Shown: in pieces, positions 44,854 to 53,745 of the stretch | How the letters are laid out: each line of letters opens with the position of its first letter | How positions within the stretch are numbered: position 1 is the first letter of the stretch | Assembly (NCBI GenBank): GCA_905234865.1 | Contig: CAJOJE010000002.1 | Location: 1-64,000 of the forward strand | Length of the DNA: 64,000 bases | Origin: Candidatus Gastranaerophilales bacterium | GTDB taxonomy: Bacteria; Cyanobacteriota; Vampirovibrionia; Gastranaerophilales; Gastranaerophilaceae | Direction of reading: 5' to 3' | Program-made: the position numbers and the translations under genes | The notes under the pieces: generated by a model | Databases searched by the model: none | Seen by the model: only the letters and a program-made list of their open reading frames with translations | Told to the model about the DNA's origin: nothing

Positions 44854-45127
44854 ATAACTCCTTGAGATAATTATACAATCAAAATGGTTTTTTCCTTAGA
44901 ATTTAGATAAATTGTAACTTTTGATAGTATTTTAAAAAATAAAAGACGGCAAAAGGCTGTAACAGGAGTATTTACAAAAATTTACATAAGTTTTGTAAAG
45001 AAATTGTGAATTTTTAGCAAAAAATTCTATTCTTAGTGTTTTAAACATGCAGCAAGTGTGCTATAATATTTTCAAAAATCGGTGTTGTTTTAAAAAGGTC
45101 GAAAAGGTGTAAGGAAGGGGGCAATTC
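44854..45127. other. Intergenic region with promoter elements
   Basis: No gene is seen. It holds an inverted repeat TTTACAAAA/TTTTGTAAA (44971-44979 and 44991-44999) and the promoter of the 53-codon gene. The minus side has a TATAAT (44870-44875) for the Nudix-exporter unit. Confidence 0.5.
45059..45067 (+). promoter_or_regulatory. Extended -10 (TGC-TATAAT) of the 53-codon gene
   Basis: TGC-TATAAT is identical to the -10 region in front of the glycosidase gene at 19572. The leader to ATG 45128 is about 54 nt and ends in a strong GGAAGGGGG. Confidence 0.6.
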
Positions 45128-45289
45128 ATGGTTGCTTTGGCTGAAAAACTTAGTGTAAAATCTCCTATCAAATCGAAATTCAATGACGAATTTCAAAATT
45201 ACCTCAAAGAACAATGTTTAAAAACGACATTTAACGGTGTCGAACTTGAAACGTTCAGCTGGTATAAAAAAGTATTAGGTCTAATGTAA
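45128..45289 (+). CDS. Small 53-residue protein of unknown function
   Basis: This short gene has its own extended -10 promoter, a strong Shine-Dalgarno 7 nt before the ATG, and an intrinsic terminator 15 bp after the stop. The product begins MVALAEKLSVKSPIKSKF and ends ETFSWYKKVLGLM. It has no signal peptide or membrane span; it is basic in the first half with an amphipathic helix (NDEFQNYLKEQCLK) in the middle. I recognise no family. The complete monocistronic unit argues that it is real and well expressed. Confidence 0.7.
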   Translation: MVALAEKLSVKSPIKSKFNDEFQNYLKEQCLKTTFNGVELETFSWYKKVLGLM

Positions 45290-45304
45290 AATTTATTCAT
45301 TCAA

Positions 45305-45334
45305 AAAGCGAGAACTTTATTTCTCGCTTTTTTT
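45305..45334 (+). terminator. Terminator of the 53-codon gene
   Basis: AAAGCGAGAA and TTCTCGCTTT form a perfect 10-bp stem with a 6-nt loop and a T7 tract. Confidence 0.9.
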
Positions 45335-45460
45335 AAACTTTTAACATTATTGTAAAAATATTGTAATATTCATTTTCTTTTTCTAAAGTTTCTACTTCCA
45401 AAAACCGACATCTTTCTTGTTAAAGAAATCGTTATTGGAAATTCGTGTAAGAACAGAAAG

Positions 45461-45766
45461 GTGCCAATAGAAATTATGGTTGGAGAAACAGCAGAAAAAA
45501 CTAATTATGATGAACTGTTAAGTACGTTCAGGGAAATTACGGTAAAAGAAGCGGAGAAAGAAACTACGCATTTTGTTCCCATTAAACTGAAACCGAAAGA
45601 AGCAAAGAAAATTTTAAGATGTCAAAGAATTATGCTTGAATACGCCAGAATACAATACAGAAAAGCGCTCGGAAGCGAAAAAGAAGACTTTATGAGAAAA
45701 ATCTACAACGATGCGGTTGCCGATTATAATATGTTCATAGAGCAGTATGAAAAAGAGCTAAAATAA
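45461..45766 (+). CDS. Small helical protein of unknown function
   Basis: The frame starts at GTG 45461 (101 aa) or, less well spaced, at ATG 45476 (96 aa); AAAG lies immediately before the GTG, so the start is unsure. The product is acidic at the N terminus and then a Lys/Glu/Tyr-rich helical segment (IMLEYARIQYRKALGSEKED). No signal peptide or family is recognised. An intrinsic terminator follows at 45810. Confidence 0.6.
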   Translation: MPIEIMVGETAEKTNYDELLSTFREITVKEAEKETTHFVPIKLKPKEAKKILRCQRIMLEYARIQYRKALGSEKEDFMRKIYNDAVADYNMFIEQYEKELK

Positions 45767-45809
45767 AATGTGTTAAACTAAAAATCCGTAAAAGGTTTAA
45801 CAATGTTTT

Positions 45810-45836
45810 TGCGGTCGATTGAGCCGCATTTTTTTT
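45810..45836 (+). terminator. Terminator before the sigma-factor gene
   Basis: TGCGG and CCGCA form a short GC-rich stem followed by T8. Confidence 0.8.
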
Positions 45837-45907
45837 GCTTAATTTTGGAACTTTGTATTTTATTAAACGTCTTTTATAAAAGAATAAGCAAAAGAGGGTT
45901 TTAAAGT

Positions 45908-46834
45908 ATGGAAAAAGAATTAAGCAACGAAGAATTAGAAGATTTTTTGTGCGAAGAAAATATTGACGAAGAACCAAAAACTTTTAACAACATAATGAAT
46001 AAAGATGAAATTCTTCAAGTTTACCTGAAAGAAATAGGAAAAATTAAATTATTAAATAAAAAAAACGAAGTCTTAATCGGAAAAACAATTCTTGAAGGAG
46101 ACAAAAAAGAAGCAATCATCGCAAAAAAGAAACTTATTCAGGCTAATTTAAGACTTGTTGTTTCAATTGCAAAAAAATATACGGGACAAGGACTTTTATT
46201 TATGGATTTGGTTCAAGAAGGCTCTTTGGGGTTAATTAGAGCAGCAGAGAGGTTTGATTATAAAAAAGGGTTTAAATTTTCAACTTATGCAACTTGGTGG
46301 ATTAAACAAACAATAATAAGAGCTGTTGCAAACTATTCAAGAACAATCAGAATACCCGTTCACATGAGCGATAAAATCAGAAATTTAAGAAAAGCAATTA
46401 TAAAATTGAGCGTGAATTTGGGGCGAGAGCCGAACGATACCGAATTATCAAAATATTTAAAAACGGATATCAATAAAATTAAACAAATTAAAAAAGCTAT
46501 GATAAAAGAACCCGTCAGCATATACACACCCGTTGCGGAAGATTTGTGCCTTGAAGATTATATAAAAGATGAAACATTATTAAGTCCCGAAAAAAATGCC
46601 GACAGGAACTTATTATTTAAAAATATAAAAAATATGCTGAAAATTTTAACCGAAAGAGAAAAATTTATTATCATAAACCGTTTCGGGCTTTTGGGAGAAA
46701 GCGTAAAAACTCTTGAAGAAACGGGAAAAATTCTTGGTTTTTCAAAAGAGCGAATAAGACAAATTGAAAATGAAGCGATAAGAAAATTAAGAAAAATTCC
46801 CCACATTGAAGAATTGAAAAATTATCTTGCATAG
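45908..46834 (+). CDS. RNA polymerase sigma-70 factor, group 2-like
   Basis: The 308-residue protein has sigma regions 1.2 ([20 protein letters not shown]), 2 ([20 protein letters not shown], then [16 protein letters not shown] and [13 protein letters not shown]), 3, and 4 (a [14 protein letters not shown] stretch and [19 protein letters not shown]). It lacks a long region 1.1. Short length and divergence in region 4.2 suggest a group 2 alternative factor, as in cyanobacterial SigB-E, rather than the housekeeping one. GAGGG precedes the ATG. An OppF-like gene follows 15 bp later. Confidence 0.88.
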   Translation: MEKELSNEELEDFLCEENIDEEPKTFNNIMNKDEILQVYLKEIGKIKLLNKKNEVLIGKTILEGDKKEAIIAKKKLIQANLRLVVSIAKKYTGQGLLFMDLVQEGSLGLIRAAERFDYKKGFKFSTYATWWIKQTIIRAVANYSRTIRIPVHMSDKIRNLRKAIIKLSVNLGREPNDTELSKYLKTDINKIKQIKKAMIKEPVSIYTPVAEDLCLEDYIKDETLLSPEKNADRNLLFKNIKNMLKILTEREKFIIINRFGLLGESVKTLEETGKILGFSKERIRQIENEAIRKLRKIPHIEELKNYLA

Positions 46835-46849
46835 TGTACATTAAATTCA

Positions 46850-47644
46850 ATGGAAAATCTTATTGAAATCAAAAACGTATATAAAACTTTTGAATCAAAA
46901 GCCAACGCTTTTTCAAAAAATACAATAAAGACAAACGCCGTCGAAAATGTTTCTTTTGATATAAAAAAAGGCGAAATTAAAGGTTTAGTGGGCGAATCAG
47001 GCTCGGGCAAAACCACAGTCTGTAATATGATTTTAAAATTAACCGATATATCAAAAGGAACAATTTTGTACAAAGGCGAGGACATAACCAAATTCAACAA
47101 AAAAGAAACAAAAGATTTTAGAAAACATTGTCAAATGATTTTTCAAAATCCCTATTCAAGTTTAAATCCAAAAATGAAAGTTTTCGACATTTTAAAAGAA
47201 CCGCTTGATGTATACGGTTTTAAAAAAGATGCGACAAAAAAAATCTTAGAAATGGCAAGAAACGTCGGATTAACGGAATATGACTTAAAAAAATACCCCC
47301 ACGAATTTTCCGGAGGGCAAAGGCAAAGAATTGCGATTGCAAGAGCATTAATTTTAAACCCCGAGTTTATTGTGGCGGATGAGCCCGTTTCGGCGCTCGA
47401 TATAAGTATTCAAGCGCAAATTATTAATCTTTTGATTGATTTAAAAAACGAATATAATTTAACCTACCTTTTTATATCGCACGATTTAAACGTTGTATCT
47501 TACCTTTGCAAAAACGTTGTAATTTTAAATAAAGGTAAAATCGAAGAAGAAGGCATTGTTGAGGATGTTTTTAATAATCCGAAAACAGAATATACAAAAA
47601 CTTTAATCAATTCAATTCCGAAACTTAAAACGGATAAATTTTAA
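46850..47644 (+). CDS. Oligopeptide-type ABC transporter ATP-binding protein
   Basis: The 264-residue ATPase belongs to the OppF/DppF class: Walker A GESGSGKTTVCNMI, Q-loop IFQNPYSSLNPKM, signature FSGGQRQRIAIARAL, Walker B FIVADEPVSALDISIQAQII and switch FISHDLNVV. The C-terminal ending with a YTKTLINSIPKL segment is typical of the OppF group, which couples to peptide or nickel permeases. No permease, OppD or binding-protein gene is adjacent, so the partners are elsewhere. There is no clear Shine-Dalgarno. Confidence 0.88.
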   Translation: MENLIEIKNVYKTFESKANAFSKNTIKTNAVENVSFDIKKGEIKGLVGESGSGKTTVCNMILKLTDISKGTILYKGEDITKFNKKETKDFRKHCQMIFQNPYSSLNPKMKVFDILKEPLDVYGFKKDATKKILEMARNVGLTEYDLKKYPHEFSGGQRQRIAIARALILNPEFIVADEPVSALDISIQAQIINLLIDLKNEYNLTYLFISHDLNVVSYLCKNVVILNKGKIEEEGIVEDVFNNPKTEYTKTLINSIPKLKTDKF

Positions 47645-48300
47645 TCTATTCCTAAAAATTTATGGGTTTGGGGAATTAATCTTATGTTTTTATATTTTTC
47701 ATAAAATTTATTGTAAATTTCCATGTAAGGAATAGAACCGCTTAAAGGAGATTTTGGCTGTAAAATTAACGGAATGTTAAATTTAATAACAAGCTTTAAA
47801 ACGGAATTAATTTCATCTTCTTTTATATCTTCCGTAAAAACAACTTTTGCAAATGCCTTACATCCTGAAACGGCTAAAAATTTTTCGTTATCATAAAAAC
47901 GGTTTTCTTCTCCCGTAGAAGATTTTATTTTTATATCGGCGCCTATTTCATCAATTAAATCAATTATTTTAGACAATTTTTCGTACAAAACGCCGTTTGT
48001 TTCAAGGTATATTTTTTTATTTAAAAATTTCTTATACTTTGACAAAAAAGAATGTAAAAATTCGACTTGCAATAAAGGTTCTCCGCCCGTTAAACTTATT
48101 GTATCGGCATTTGTTTTTTTTAATTTATCAAAAAGCTCTTCTTCCGATAAATTCATATACCCCGTATTTTCGCTAAAATCAGTATCGCAAAATCTGCAAT
48201 TGAGATTGCAATGACAAAAACGCACAAAAACCTGCTTTTTGCCTATATCAATTCCCTCACCCTGTATTGATTCAAAAATTTCCTTTATTTTTGCAAACAT
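47641..48300 (-). CDS. queE: 7-carboxy-7-deazaguanine synthase
   Basis: QueE is the radical-SAM enzyme that makes 7-carboxy-7-deazaguanine on the way to queuosine. The 219-residue protein has the N-terminal substrate loop ESIQGEGIDIGKKQVFVRF, the cluster motif CNLNCRFC followed by DTDFS, the Gly-rich SLTGGEPLLQ and ILQPKSP. Other queuosine genes are absent here. It overlaps the DnaJ-like gene by 29 bp and is convergent with the OppF-like gene by 4 bp. Confidence 0.92.
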   Translation of the reverse strand: MFAKIKEIFESIQGEGIDIGKKQVFVRFCHCNLNCRFCDTDFSENTGYMNLSEEELFDKLKKTNADTISLTGGEPLLQVEFLHSFLSKYKKFLNKKIYLETNGVLYEKLSKIIDLIDEIGADIKIKSSTGEENRFYDNEKFLAVSGCKAFAKVVFTEDIKEDEINSVLKLVIKFNIPLILQPKSPLSGSIPYMEIYNKFYEKYKNIRLIPQTHKFLGID

Positions 48301-49117
48301 CTTTTTTCTCTGAATTTATTTTCCTTATTCTATCATATAAATTTTTTTCTTCATTTGAAATCGTTTTTGGAAAAATTACTTCAATTTGCGCATAACAGTC
48401 TTTTTTTTCGTATTGAAAATTCAATTTTATTCTGTCCCCATGTTTTGAAAAAGGGGGAATTTTAATTTTTTTAATTTCTTTATTATTAATGCTTATTTCC
48501 TTTTCAACCCCCAAAATTGTATCATATACGGGTAGTTCAACAAGAAATACGATTTTTCCTTTTTCTAAAAACATCTCTTGCGCTTTAGCCGTTTTAATTT
48601 TTAAAAATAACTCTTTCGGAAAAACATTATTACCACCGATTTTTCCGACATAAACAAATTCCCCTTCTTTAATTCCCGAGGGGATTTCCACTTCAATTTT
48701 TTTATGTTCGGATTTTTTACCCTCACCCAAACAAAAAGCGCATTTTACGCCTTTTATATATTTTTTTCCTCCGCATTTAGGACAAATTTTTGCATTTAAG
48801 ATATTTACCGTTCTTTTAGAGCCTTTTATTTGTTCATAACTTGAAATTACGGTTTCTTTAATTACGGATTCTTCATTTGGAGTTTTGACCGTTTTTTTAT
48901 TGGATATAAACAAATCGTATTCTTGCTTTTTGTTAAAATCCGAAAGCGTTTTATAAGCGCTGTTTATAAGTTTAAATTTTATATCGGCGCCTTTTGCTTT
49001 ATTTATGTCGGGATGAAACTTCCTTACGAGTCTTTTATAAGAAGCTTTTATTGCATCAATATCTGCACCTTCTTCAACTTCAAGAAGCTCATACAAATTT
49101 TCTTTAAAATCAGCCAT
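48272..49117 (-). CDS. DnaJ-like co-chaperone with one zinc centre
   Basis: The 281-residue protein has a J domain (NLYELLEVEEGADIDAIKAS, HPD at about residues 37-39), then a linker and a reduced zinc module of two CxxC pairs (CPKC and CAFC) instead of the usual four, then a DnaJ C-terminal peptide-binding domain (VEIPSGIKEGEFVYVGKIGG, LPVYDTILGVEKEI). It therefore lies between DnaJ and CbpA in architecture. The ATG lacks a Shine-Dalgarno; TAAAAT ends 6 nt upstream. Confidence 0.85.
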   Translation of the reverse strand: MADFKENLYELLEVEEGADIDAIKASYKRLVRKFHPDINKAKGADIKFKLINSAYKTLSDFNKKQEYDLFISNKKTVKTPNEESVIKETVISSYEQIKGSKRTVNILNAKICPKCGGKKYIKGVKCAFCLGEGKKSEHKKIEVEIPSGIKEGEFVYVGKIGGNNVFPKELFLKIKTAKAQEMFLEKGKIVFLVELPVYDTILGVEKEISINNKEIKKIKIPPFSKHGDRIKLNFQYEKKDCYAQIEVIFPKTISNEEKNLYDRIRKINSEKKDVCKNKGNF

Positions 49118-49189
49118 ATTTTTATTTTAATAACGGTTTTTTAAAAAACAATCGGAATAAAAGGCGTTATGAAAAATCCCCCTTGTGTC

Positions 49190-49852
49190 TTATTTTACAA
49201 TTCCTAAATCAAGAACTTCTTTTACTTTTCTTTTAATTATTTCATGGATTTCTTTTTTGGAAAGTTCCCCGTTTATGTTAATAAAATTATATTCTTTTTG
49301 AAGTTTTTTATATTCTTCGATACATCTTTTTTGATATATTTCAAAACTGTTGTAAATATCCGTAGAAAGACCGATATCACGACCCGATTCGTAATAATCA
49401 AGCCCCGTTGAACCTATTATTCTTTTTAATAAGACATCGACCGAAACGTCAAGATAAAAAACCAAATCGGGTTTTGGAGCATAATTGTAAAGATTTTTTA
49501 CCCAACCAATATCATGACCTCTCACCGAATCTCTTACATAAGCCGTATAAACATATCTGTCTAAAATTACGACAAACCCTGATTGAAGTGCCGGAATAAT
49601 CTCATTTTCAAGACGTTCCGCATAATCTGCCGCATACAAAAGGGAAAAAGTCGTCGTATTTAAAAGGTTTTTATCTTTTGCTTCGTTTATAACGTTTGAA
49701 ATAAGTCTTGATGTTTTCCATTCGCTCAGCATGCAGCCGTAACATTCACTTTCGATATAATTTTTAAGCAAATTTACCTGCGTTGATTTTCCGACACCGT
49801 CGGTTCCTTCAATAACGATTAAAAGCCCTTGCATATTATGTTCTTGAAGCAT
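49190..49852 (-). CDS. Thymidylate-kinase-like nucleotide kinase (copy 1)
   Basis: The 220-residue protein has the P-loop GTDGVGKSTQ, DRYVYTAYVRD (DRY/R motif), and a LYNYAPKPDLVFYLDV segment before a helical lid region. This fits the thymidylate kinase family (dTMP to dTDP). It is a paralogue of the next gene upstream, with a 1-bp overlap. The lid and its basic residues differ from classic TMPKs, so one copy may use another substrate. Confidence 0.8.
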   Translation of the reverse strand: MLQEHNMQGLLIVIEGTDGVGKSTQVNLLKNYIESECYGCMLSEWKTSRLISNVINEAKDKNLLNTTTFSLLYAADYAERLENEIIPALQSGFVVILDRYVYTAYVRDSVRGHDIGWVKNLYNYAPKPDLVFYLDVSVDVLLKRIIGSTGLDYYESGRDIGLSTDIYNSFEIYQKRCIEEYKKLQKEYNFININGELSKKEIHEIIKRKVKEVLDLGIVK

Positions 49853-50526
49853 TAGATTTTTATTCCTTTCTTCTCTAAAATATCTTGAACCATATTTCTT
49901 ATTGCAAGCTGCTTGGAGTGAATGGTATCATTTGCATCTAATTTTATTAAATTAAATTCATCCGTCATGTTTTTATATTCTTCAATTACTCTGTTTTGAA
50001 ACAATACATAACTTTTATAGGGATTATTTGAAAGTTTTAAATCCATTCCCGCTTCGTAATATTTGGGCTGTCTTGTTGAACAAAGTCTGTTTAAAGAAAC
50101 TTTTGCACTGACATCGAAATAAACCGTTAAATCGGGTTTAATCGCAAAAGAATACATATTTCTTACCCATTTTTTATCAACGCCTCTTGCAACATCTCTT
50201 GCAAAAGCCGTATAAACGTATCTGTCGGCAAGAACGACAAACCCTGCTTTCATGGCGGGAATTATAACTTTTTCCAATCTGTCGGCAAAATCAACGGCAT
50301 GTAAAAGGGAAAATGTTCTTGGGGACAAGAGATTTTTCTTTTTTGCCTTTTTTGTCGTTTGAGAAATCAACTCGGAAGAATTCCACCTTGTTAAAATAAC
50401 ATCAATTTGTTTTTGTTTTAACCAATTGTATAAAAGGTCAATTTGTGTACTTTTACCCGAACCGTCAATGCCTTCCGCACAAATCAATACACCTTTCAGA
50501 TTATGGTCTTTTGAAAATCTTAACAT
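49852..50526 (-). CDS. Thymidylate-kinase-like nucleotide kinase (copy 2)
   Basis: The 224-residue protein has the P-loop AEGIDGSGKSTQ, DRYVYTAFARD, and SFAIKPDLTVYFDV, matching copy 1 position by position, so the two arose by tandem duplication. Family activity is phosphorylation of dTMP; the two copies may be subunits of one enzyme or have diverged. It starts at ATG 50526 with AGGGAT in front and is divergent from the six-TM gene. Confidence 0.8.
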   Translation of the reverse strand: MLRFSKDHNLKGVLICAEGIDGSGKSTQIDLLYNWLKQKQIDVILTRWNSSELISQTTKKAKKKNLLSPRTFSLLHAVDFADRLEKVIIPAMKAGFVVLADRYVYTAFARDVARGVDKKWVRNMYSFAIKPDLTVYFDVSAKVSLNRLCSTRQPKYYEAGMDLKLSNNPYKSYVLFQNRVIEEYKNMTDEFNLIKLDANDTIHSKQLAIRNMVQDILEKKGIKI

Positions 50527-50594
50527 TTTATCCCTTGCATTTTGATAAGCATTATTATTATATTATATATGAACACAAGGGAAAGAGGAAATTT

Positions 50595-51422
50595 ATGAAA
50601 TTTACGCATAAAAAATCTTTGACAATGTTGATTAATAATCCGCAAATTACTTTGTTTTTAGTGATTTATCTTATGTTTGCGGGAATTATCGTACCGAATA
50701 TTCTTTTATCGCAAACAAAAGCCGCTTTTTATACGTTTTCTTTTCTCCTTTTAATGTTTTCAACCGCATTTTTTGCGGGTTGGTTCGGCTTTATTAAAGG
50801 AGTTGTCACCTTAAAAAACGATAAGGACATAAATGAAAAACTCGAAAATTTAAAGTCGGGGTTTTTTGGTTCGATTCCCGTGTATTTCTTTCCGATTTTA
50901 CTTTTAATCATAATTTTTATGTTAATTCAAACGGGCATTCCTAACGTTGCTTCAATACTGTTTGGTAAAACAGACGCAATTTTAATGCAAATAGCTTCTC
51001 TTACAAACGATAAAAACGCAATAGCAAACTATATTACCACATTGCCCGAAGTACAAAAGAAAATGCTTATTGAAAGAAGTCTTTTTATAATTACGGCTTC
51101 CGTTTCGTTTTACATTCTTTTCTTTTACACAATCCCCGCATTATATTTCAATAAAACACCAAACGTAATTACGGGAATTGTTCAAAACTTTAAAGCCGTT
51201 TTTAAAAAGTTCTTTCCCACGATTTACTTATTTTTCCTGATTTTATTAATACATCTTGTTTTGTTCTTTTTTGAAGTTATATCGGCTTCTTTGGGACAGA
51301 TTTTTATGTTTATCGCACTTGTATTAAGAGTTTGTTTCATAGCTTATATTATTGTGCTAATATTTTCAATATATGAAGAAAATTTTGGTAATAACGGGGG
51401 CGACAGCCTCGGGGAAAACTAA
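50595..51422 (+). CDS. Six-span membrane protein of unknown function
   Basis: The 275-residue protein starts at ATG 50595, with AGAGGA six nt upstream; the frame is open further upstream but has no ribosome-binding site. Six hydrophobic segments are visible: from ITLFLVIYLMFAGIIVPNIL to a last one ending IVLIFSIYEENFG. The loops are short and no catalytic motif stands out. It overlaps miaA by 50 bp in a different frame. No family recognised. Confidence 0.65.
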   Translation: MKFTHKKSLTMLINNPQITLFLVIYLMFAGIIVPNILLSQTKAAFYTFSFLLLMFSTAFFAGWFGFIKGVVTLKNDKDINEKLENLKSGFFGSIPVYFFPILLLIIIFMLIQTGIPNVASILFGKTDAILMQIASLTNDKNAIANYITTLPEVQKKMLIERSLFIITASVSFYILFFYTIPALYFNKTPNVITGIVQNFKAVFKKFFPTIYLFFLILLIHLVLFFFEVISASLGQIFMFIALVLRVCFIAYIIVLIFSIYEENFGNNGGDSLGEN

Positions 51423-52260
51423 ACTCTCGATTGAAGCGGCAAAATATCTCAATACGGAAATTATTTGCGCCGATTCAAGAATAGTTTACAAAGATTTAGA
51501 CATAGTTTCCGCAAAACCAACTCTAAGGGAACAAGAAGGAATTATTCATCATTTAATTGATATAAAATCCCCGATTGAGGGAGATTATTCCTGTGGAGAT
51601 TTTGTAAGGGGCGCAAAAGAAATTATTGATAATTCCAAGAGTTCTCCGATAATAATTCAAGGAGGAACATGGTTTTACATAAAAAGCCTTTTAGACAGTA
51701 AAAATCTGCCCGAATACGGACAAAATCCGAAACTTAGAAAAGAGCTCGAAAAATATACAAATGATGAACTTTATGAAATATTAAAAGAAAAGGACGAAAA
51801 AAGAGCATTATTAATTCATAAAAATAATCGTGACAAAATCATACGCTCAATTGAATTAACGGAAGCAATTCAAGGTAAAATTTCAGAATATGAAAGAAAA
51901 GACAACGAACAATACGAAACCCTTTGGTTTATGAAAGACTATTCAAGAGAAGAACTTTACGAGAGAATAAATCTTAGAGTCGATATTATGATAAAAGACG
52001 GTTTGTATGAAGAATGGCTTAAAAATAAAGAAAAATACGGCAGACTGGAAATTTTATATAACACGATTGGATATCGAGAATTTTTCGATCTTGAAGACAA
52101 TATATACAAGGATTTTGACGAAGCCGTTTCAAAAATTAAACAGCATACGAGAAATTTTGCCAAAAGACAATTGACTTGGTTTAGAACAAACAAAGATAAG
52201 CTTAATATTCATCTTGTATCAAATACAAATGATATCTTAAAATTCTACGACGAGCGTTAA
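51373..52260 (+). CDS. miaA: tRNA dimethylallyltransferase
   Basis: MiaA adds a dimethylallyl group to A37 of tRNAs that read UNN codons. The 295-residue protein has the P-loop TGATASGKTKLSIEAA, DSRIVYKDLDIVSAKP, HHLIDI, the QGGTWFYIKSLL segment and the C-terminal KQHTRNFAKRQLTWFRT. Length is normal. Its last 24 bp overlap the convergent TonB-like gene. Confidence 0.96.
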   Translation: MKKILVITGATASGKTKLSIEAAKYLNTEIICADSRIVYKDLDIVSAKPTLREQEGIIHHLIDIKSPIEGDYSCGDFVRGAKEIIDNSKSSPIIIQGGTWFYIKSLLDSKNLPEYGQNPKLRKELEKYTNDELYEILKEKDEKRALLIHKNNRDKIIRSIELTEAIQGKISEYERKDNEQYETLWFMKDYSREELYERINLRVDIMIKDGLYEEWLKNKEKYGRLEILYNTIGYREFFDLEDNIYKDFDEAVSKIKQHTRNFAKRQLTWFRTNKDKLNIHLVSNTNDILKFYDER

Positions 52261-53661
52261 ACCGTTTTTATTTCCTACGAATGCTCCTTTTGGAGGGTGC
52301 ATATATCTAAGGGTATTTTCTACGCTTTCTCTTAACATATCATCAACTGCGCCCGAGCCTGAGGATTTACTTACAATAACTTCATCCAAACTGCCGTCCC
52401 TTAAAAATCTTATATCGAATTTAACTTTGTTGCTCATAGCGATTTGATTAGACAACAACAAGTCGTTTTGAAGATTTAACCTAATTGTTTTTCCTGCTTG
52501 TTGAAGGAAATTTCTTTGAGATTCCGATTTAATGTCGGATGAAACTTCCCACGAAACTTTAGAAACGGTCATATATCCGCCTCTTTCATCAATTTTAGGT
52601 GCAACAAAATCATCATACCCGTTGTTTTCTTCTTGATTATAGGCAGTGTCCTCAACGTATTCCTGAGTTTCTTTGGATGGCATATTTTTTCGGTTTGCAA
52701 GACTTGTTGCGGAAACAACCAAAGCACACAATAAAAATACTACGGCAACAGAAATTGCAGCCATTTTCTTTAAGTTATCGGGAATATCCGCAACGGAAGA
52801 AAAGCCTATTTTCTCATTTTTTAAACCCTTAAAATCTTCGGGATTATAGATTATGTCAATTGCACCTTTAACGCTTTCACCGTCAGATTTTACGGGGCTT
52901 TCAATTTTAGACATAAATTTTTCTTTTGTAACAATTTGTTGTTCCGGTTTTTTTTGAGTTTCCTGAACATCGGCTATAACAGGTTTATGCTGCGTAATTG
53001 TTTTTGATGTTTCATCAAATTCGATTGTTTCAATCAAACTTTTTTTGCATGTTTCGCAAGACAATATATGTCTTATTAAAAACTTTTTATCCGTATCGCT
53101 TATTTCAGAATCAACGTACGGAACAAATAAATTCATACAATCTAAATGGCGCCCGATTGAAGGTTTAATTCCGGTATAAACTTTTAATTTTTCAATTAAT
53201 TTTTCAATAGGAGATATTTTATCAAAATCGGCTTTATAATATCTTCCGTCATTTTCGTATTTGTGTAAGTCTTCCGCAAAAATTGCACCTTTTACTTCAG
53301 CTTCTTTCATACCTATTTTAAGGTCAACAATTAAATATGCCTCAGGTAAAATTTCGTATTTTGAATGTAAAACGGGAATTTTAATTTGGCTTGAGCCGTA
53401 AGTCGTTATTACATATAAAGTGTGAGAATTGCAATAAATATCGGCAATTTGAAAATCCCTATACAGCCTGTTACATTTGAATATACTTCTTGCGGTATTG
53501 GCTCTCAGTCTTTGAGAAGCTAAATAATCAATCGCAAAGAAAACTCCCGTAAATTCAACATACGCTCTTTTTCTTTGCATAGAATCACTTAACCTCGAGG
53601 ATAATGCTTTAGCCTCTTGGTGTTGTTTATCCGTAATAACAGATGATAATGTCTGGTACAT
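52237..53661 (-). CDS. ZAS-type zinc-finger, TM and TonB-C-like domain protein
   Basis: The 474-residue protein starts at ATG 53661 with GAGG in front. Its N-terminal ~165 residues are an unassigned soluble domain. Then comes H198-x3-C202-x2-C205 (RHILSCETCKK), the anti-sigma zinc-binding pattern (Hx3Cx2C), a Lys/Gln-rich linker, one membrane span (about 299-321), and a C-terminal TonB-like domain (KVKFDIRFLRDGSLDEVIV ... LRYMHPPKG). The order puts the zinc module in the cytoplasm and the TonB-like domain in the periplasm. It may sense or transmit envelope state, but no partner is visible. Confidence 0.65.
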   Translation of the reverse strand: MYQTLSSVITDKQHQEAKALSSRLSDSMQRKRAYVEFTGVFFAIDYLASQRLRANTARSIFKCNRLYRDFQIADIYCNSHTLYVITTYGSSQIKIPVLHSKYEILPEAYLIVDLKIGMKEAEVKGAIFAEDLHKYENDGRYYKADFDKISPIEKLIEKLKVYTGIKPSIGRHLDCMNLFVPYVDSEISDTDKKFLIRHILSCETCKKSLIETIEFDETSKTITQHKPVIADVQETQKKPEQQIVTKEKFMSKIESPVKSDGESVKGAIDIIYNPEDFKGLKNEKIGFSSVADIPDNLKKMAAISVAVVFLLCALVVSATSLANRKNMPSKETQEYVEDTAYNQEENNGYDDFVAPKIDERGGYMTVSKVSWEVSSDIKSESQRNFLQQAGKTIRLNLQNDLLLSNQIAMSNKVKFDIRFLRDGSLDEVIVSKSSGSGAVDDMLRESVENTLRYMHPPKGAFVGNKNGLTLVVEF

Positions 53662-53714
53662 TTTCAACCTCACTCCTATACAATAGGATTACACAATTTC
53701 TCTTTTTTTTCAAA

Positions 53715-53739
53715 AATATTAACCGTTTTGTTTAATATT
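53715..53739 (-). terminator. AT-rich hairpin after the fab operon
   Basis: AATATTAA and TTAATATT pair around a 9-nt loop, and on the minus strand T5 follows. It sits 7 bp after the ankyrin gene stop. Confidence 0.5.
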
Positions 53740-53745
53740 TCTTAA

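Noticed and set aside
50445-50594. N-terminal extension of the six-TM protein
   Set aside because: The frame is open upstream of 50595 but overlaps the divergent kinase gene and has no ribosome-binding site; ATG 50595 has AGAGGA at the right distance.
51957-52193. Minus-strand frame inside miaA
   Set aside because: It is the complement of a well-conserved miaA region and has no start signal.
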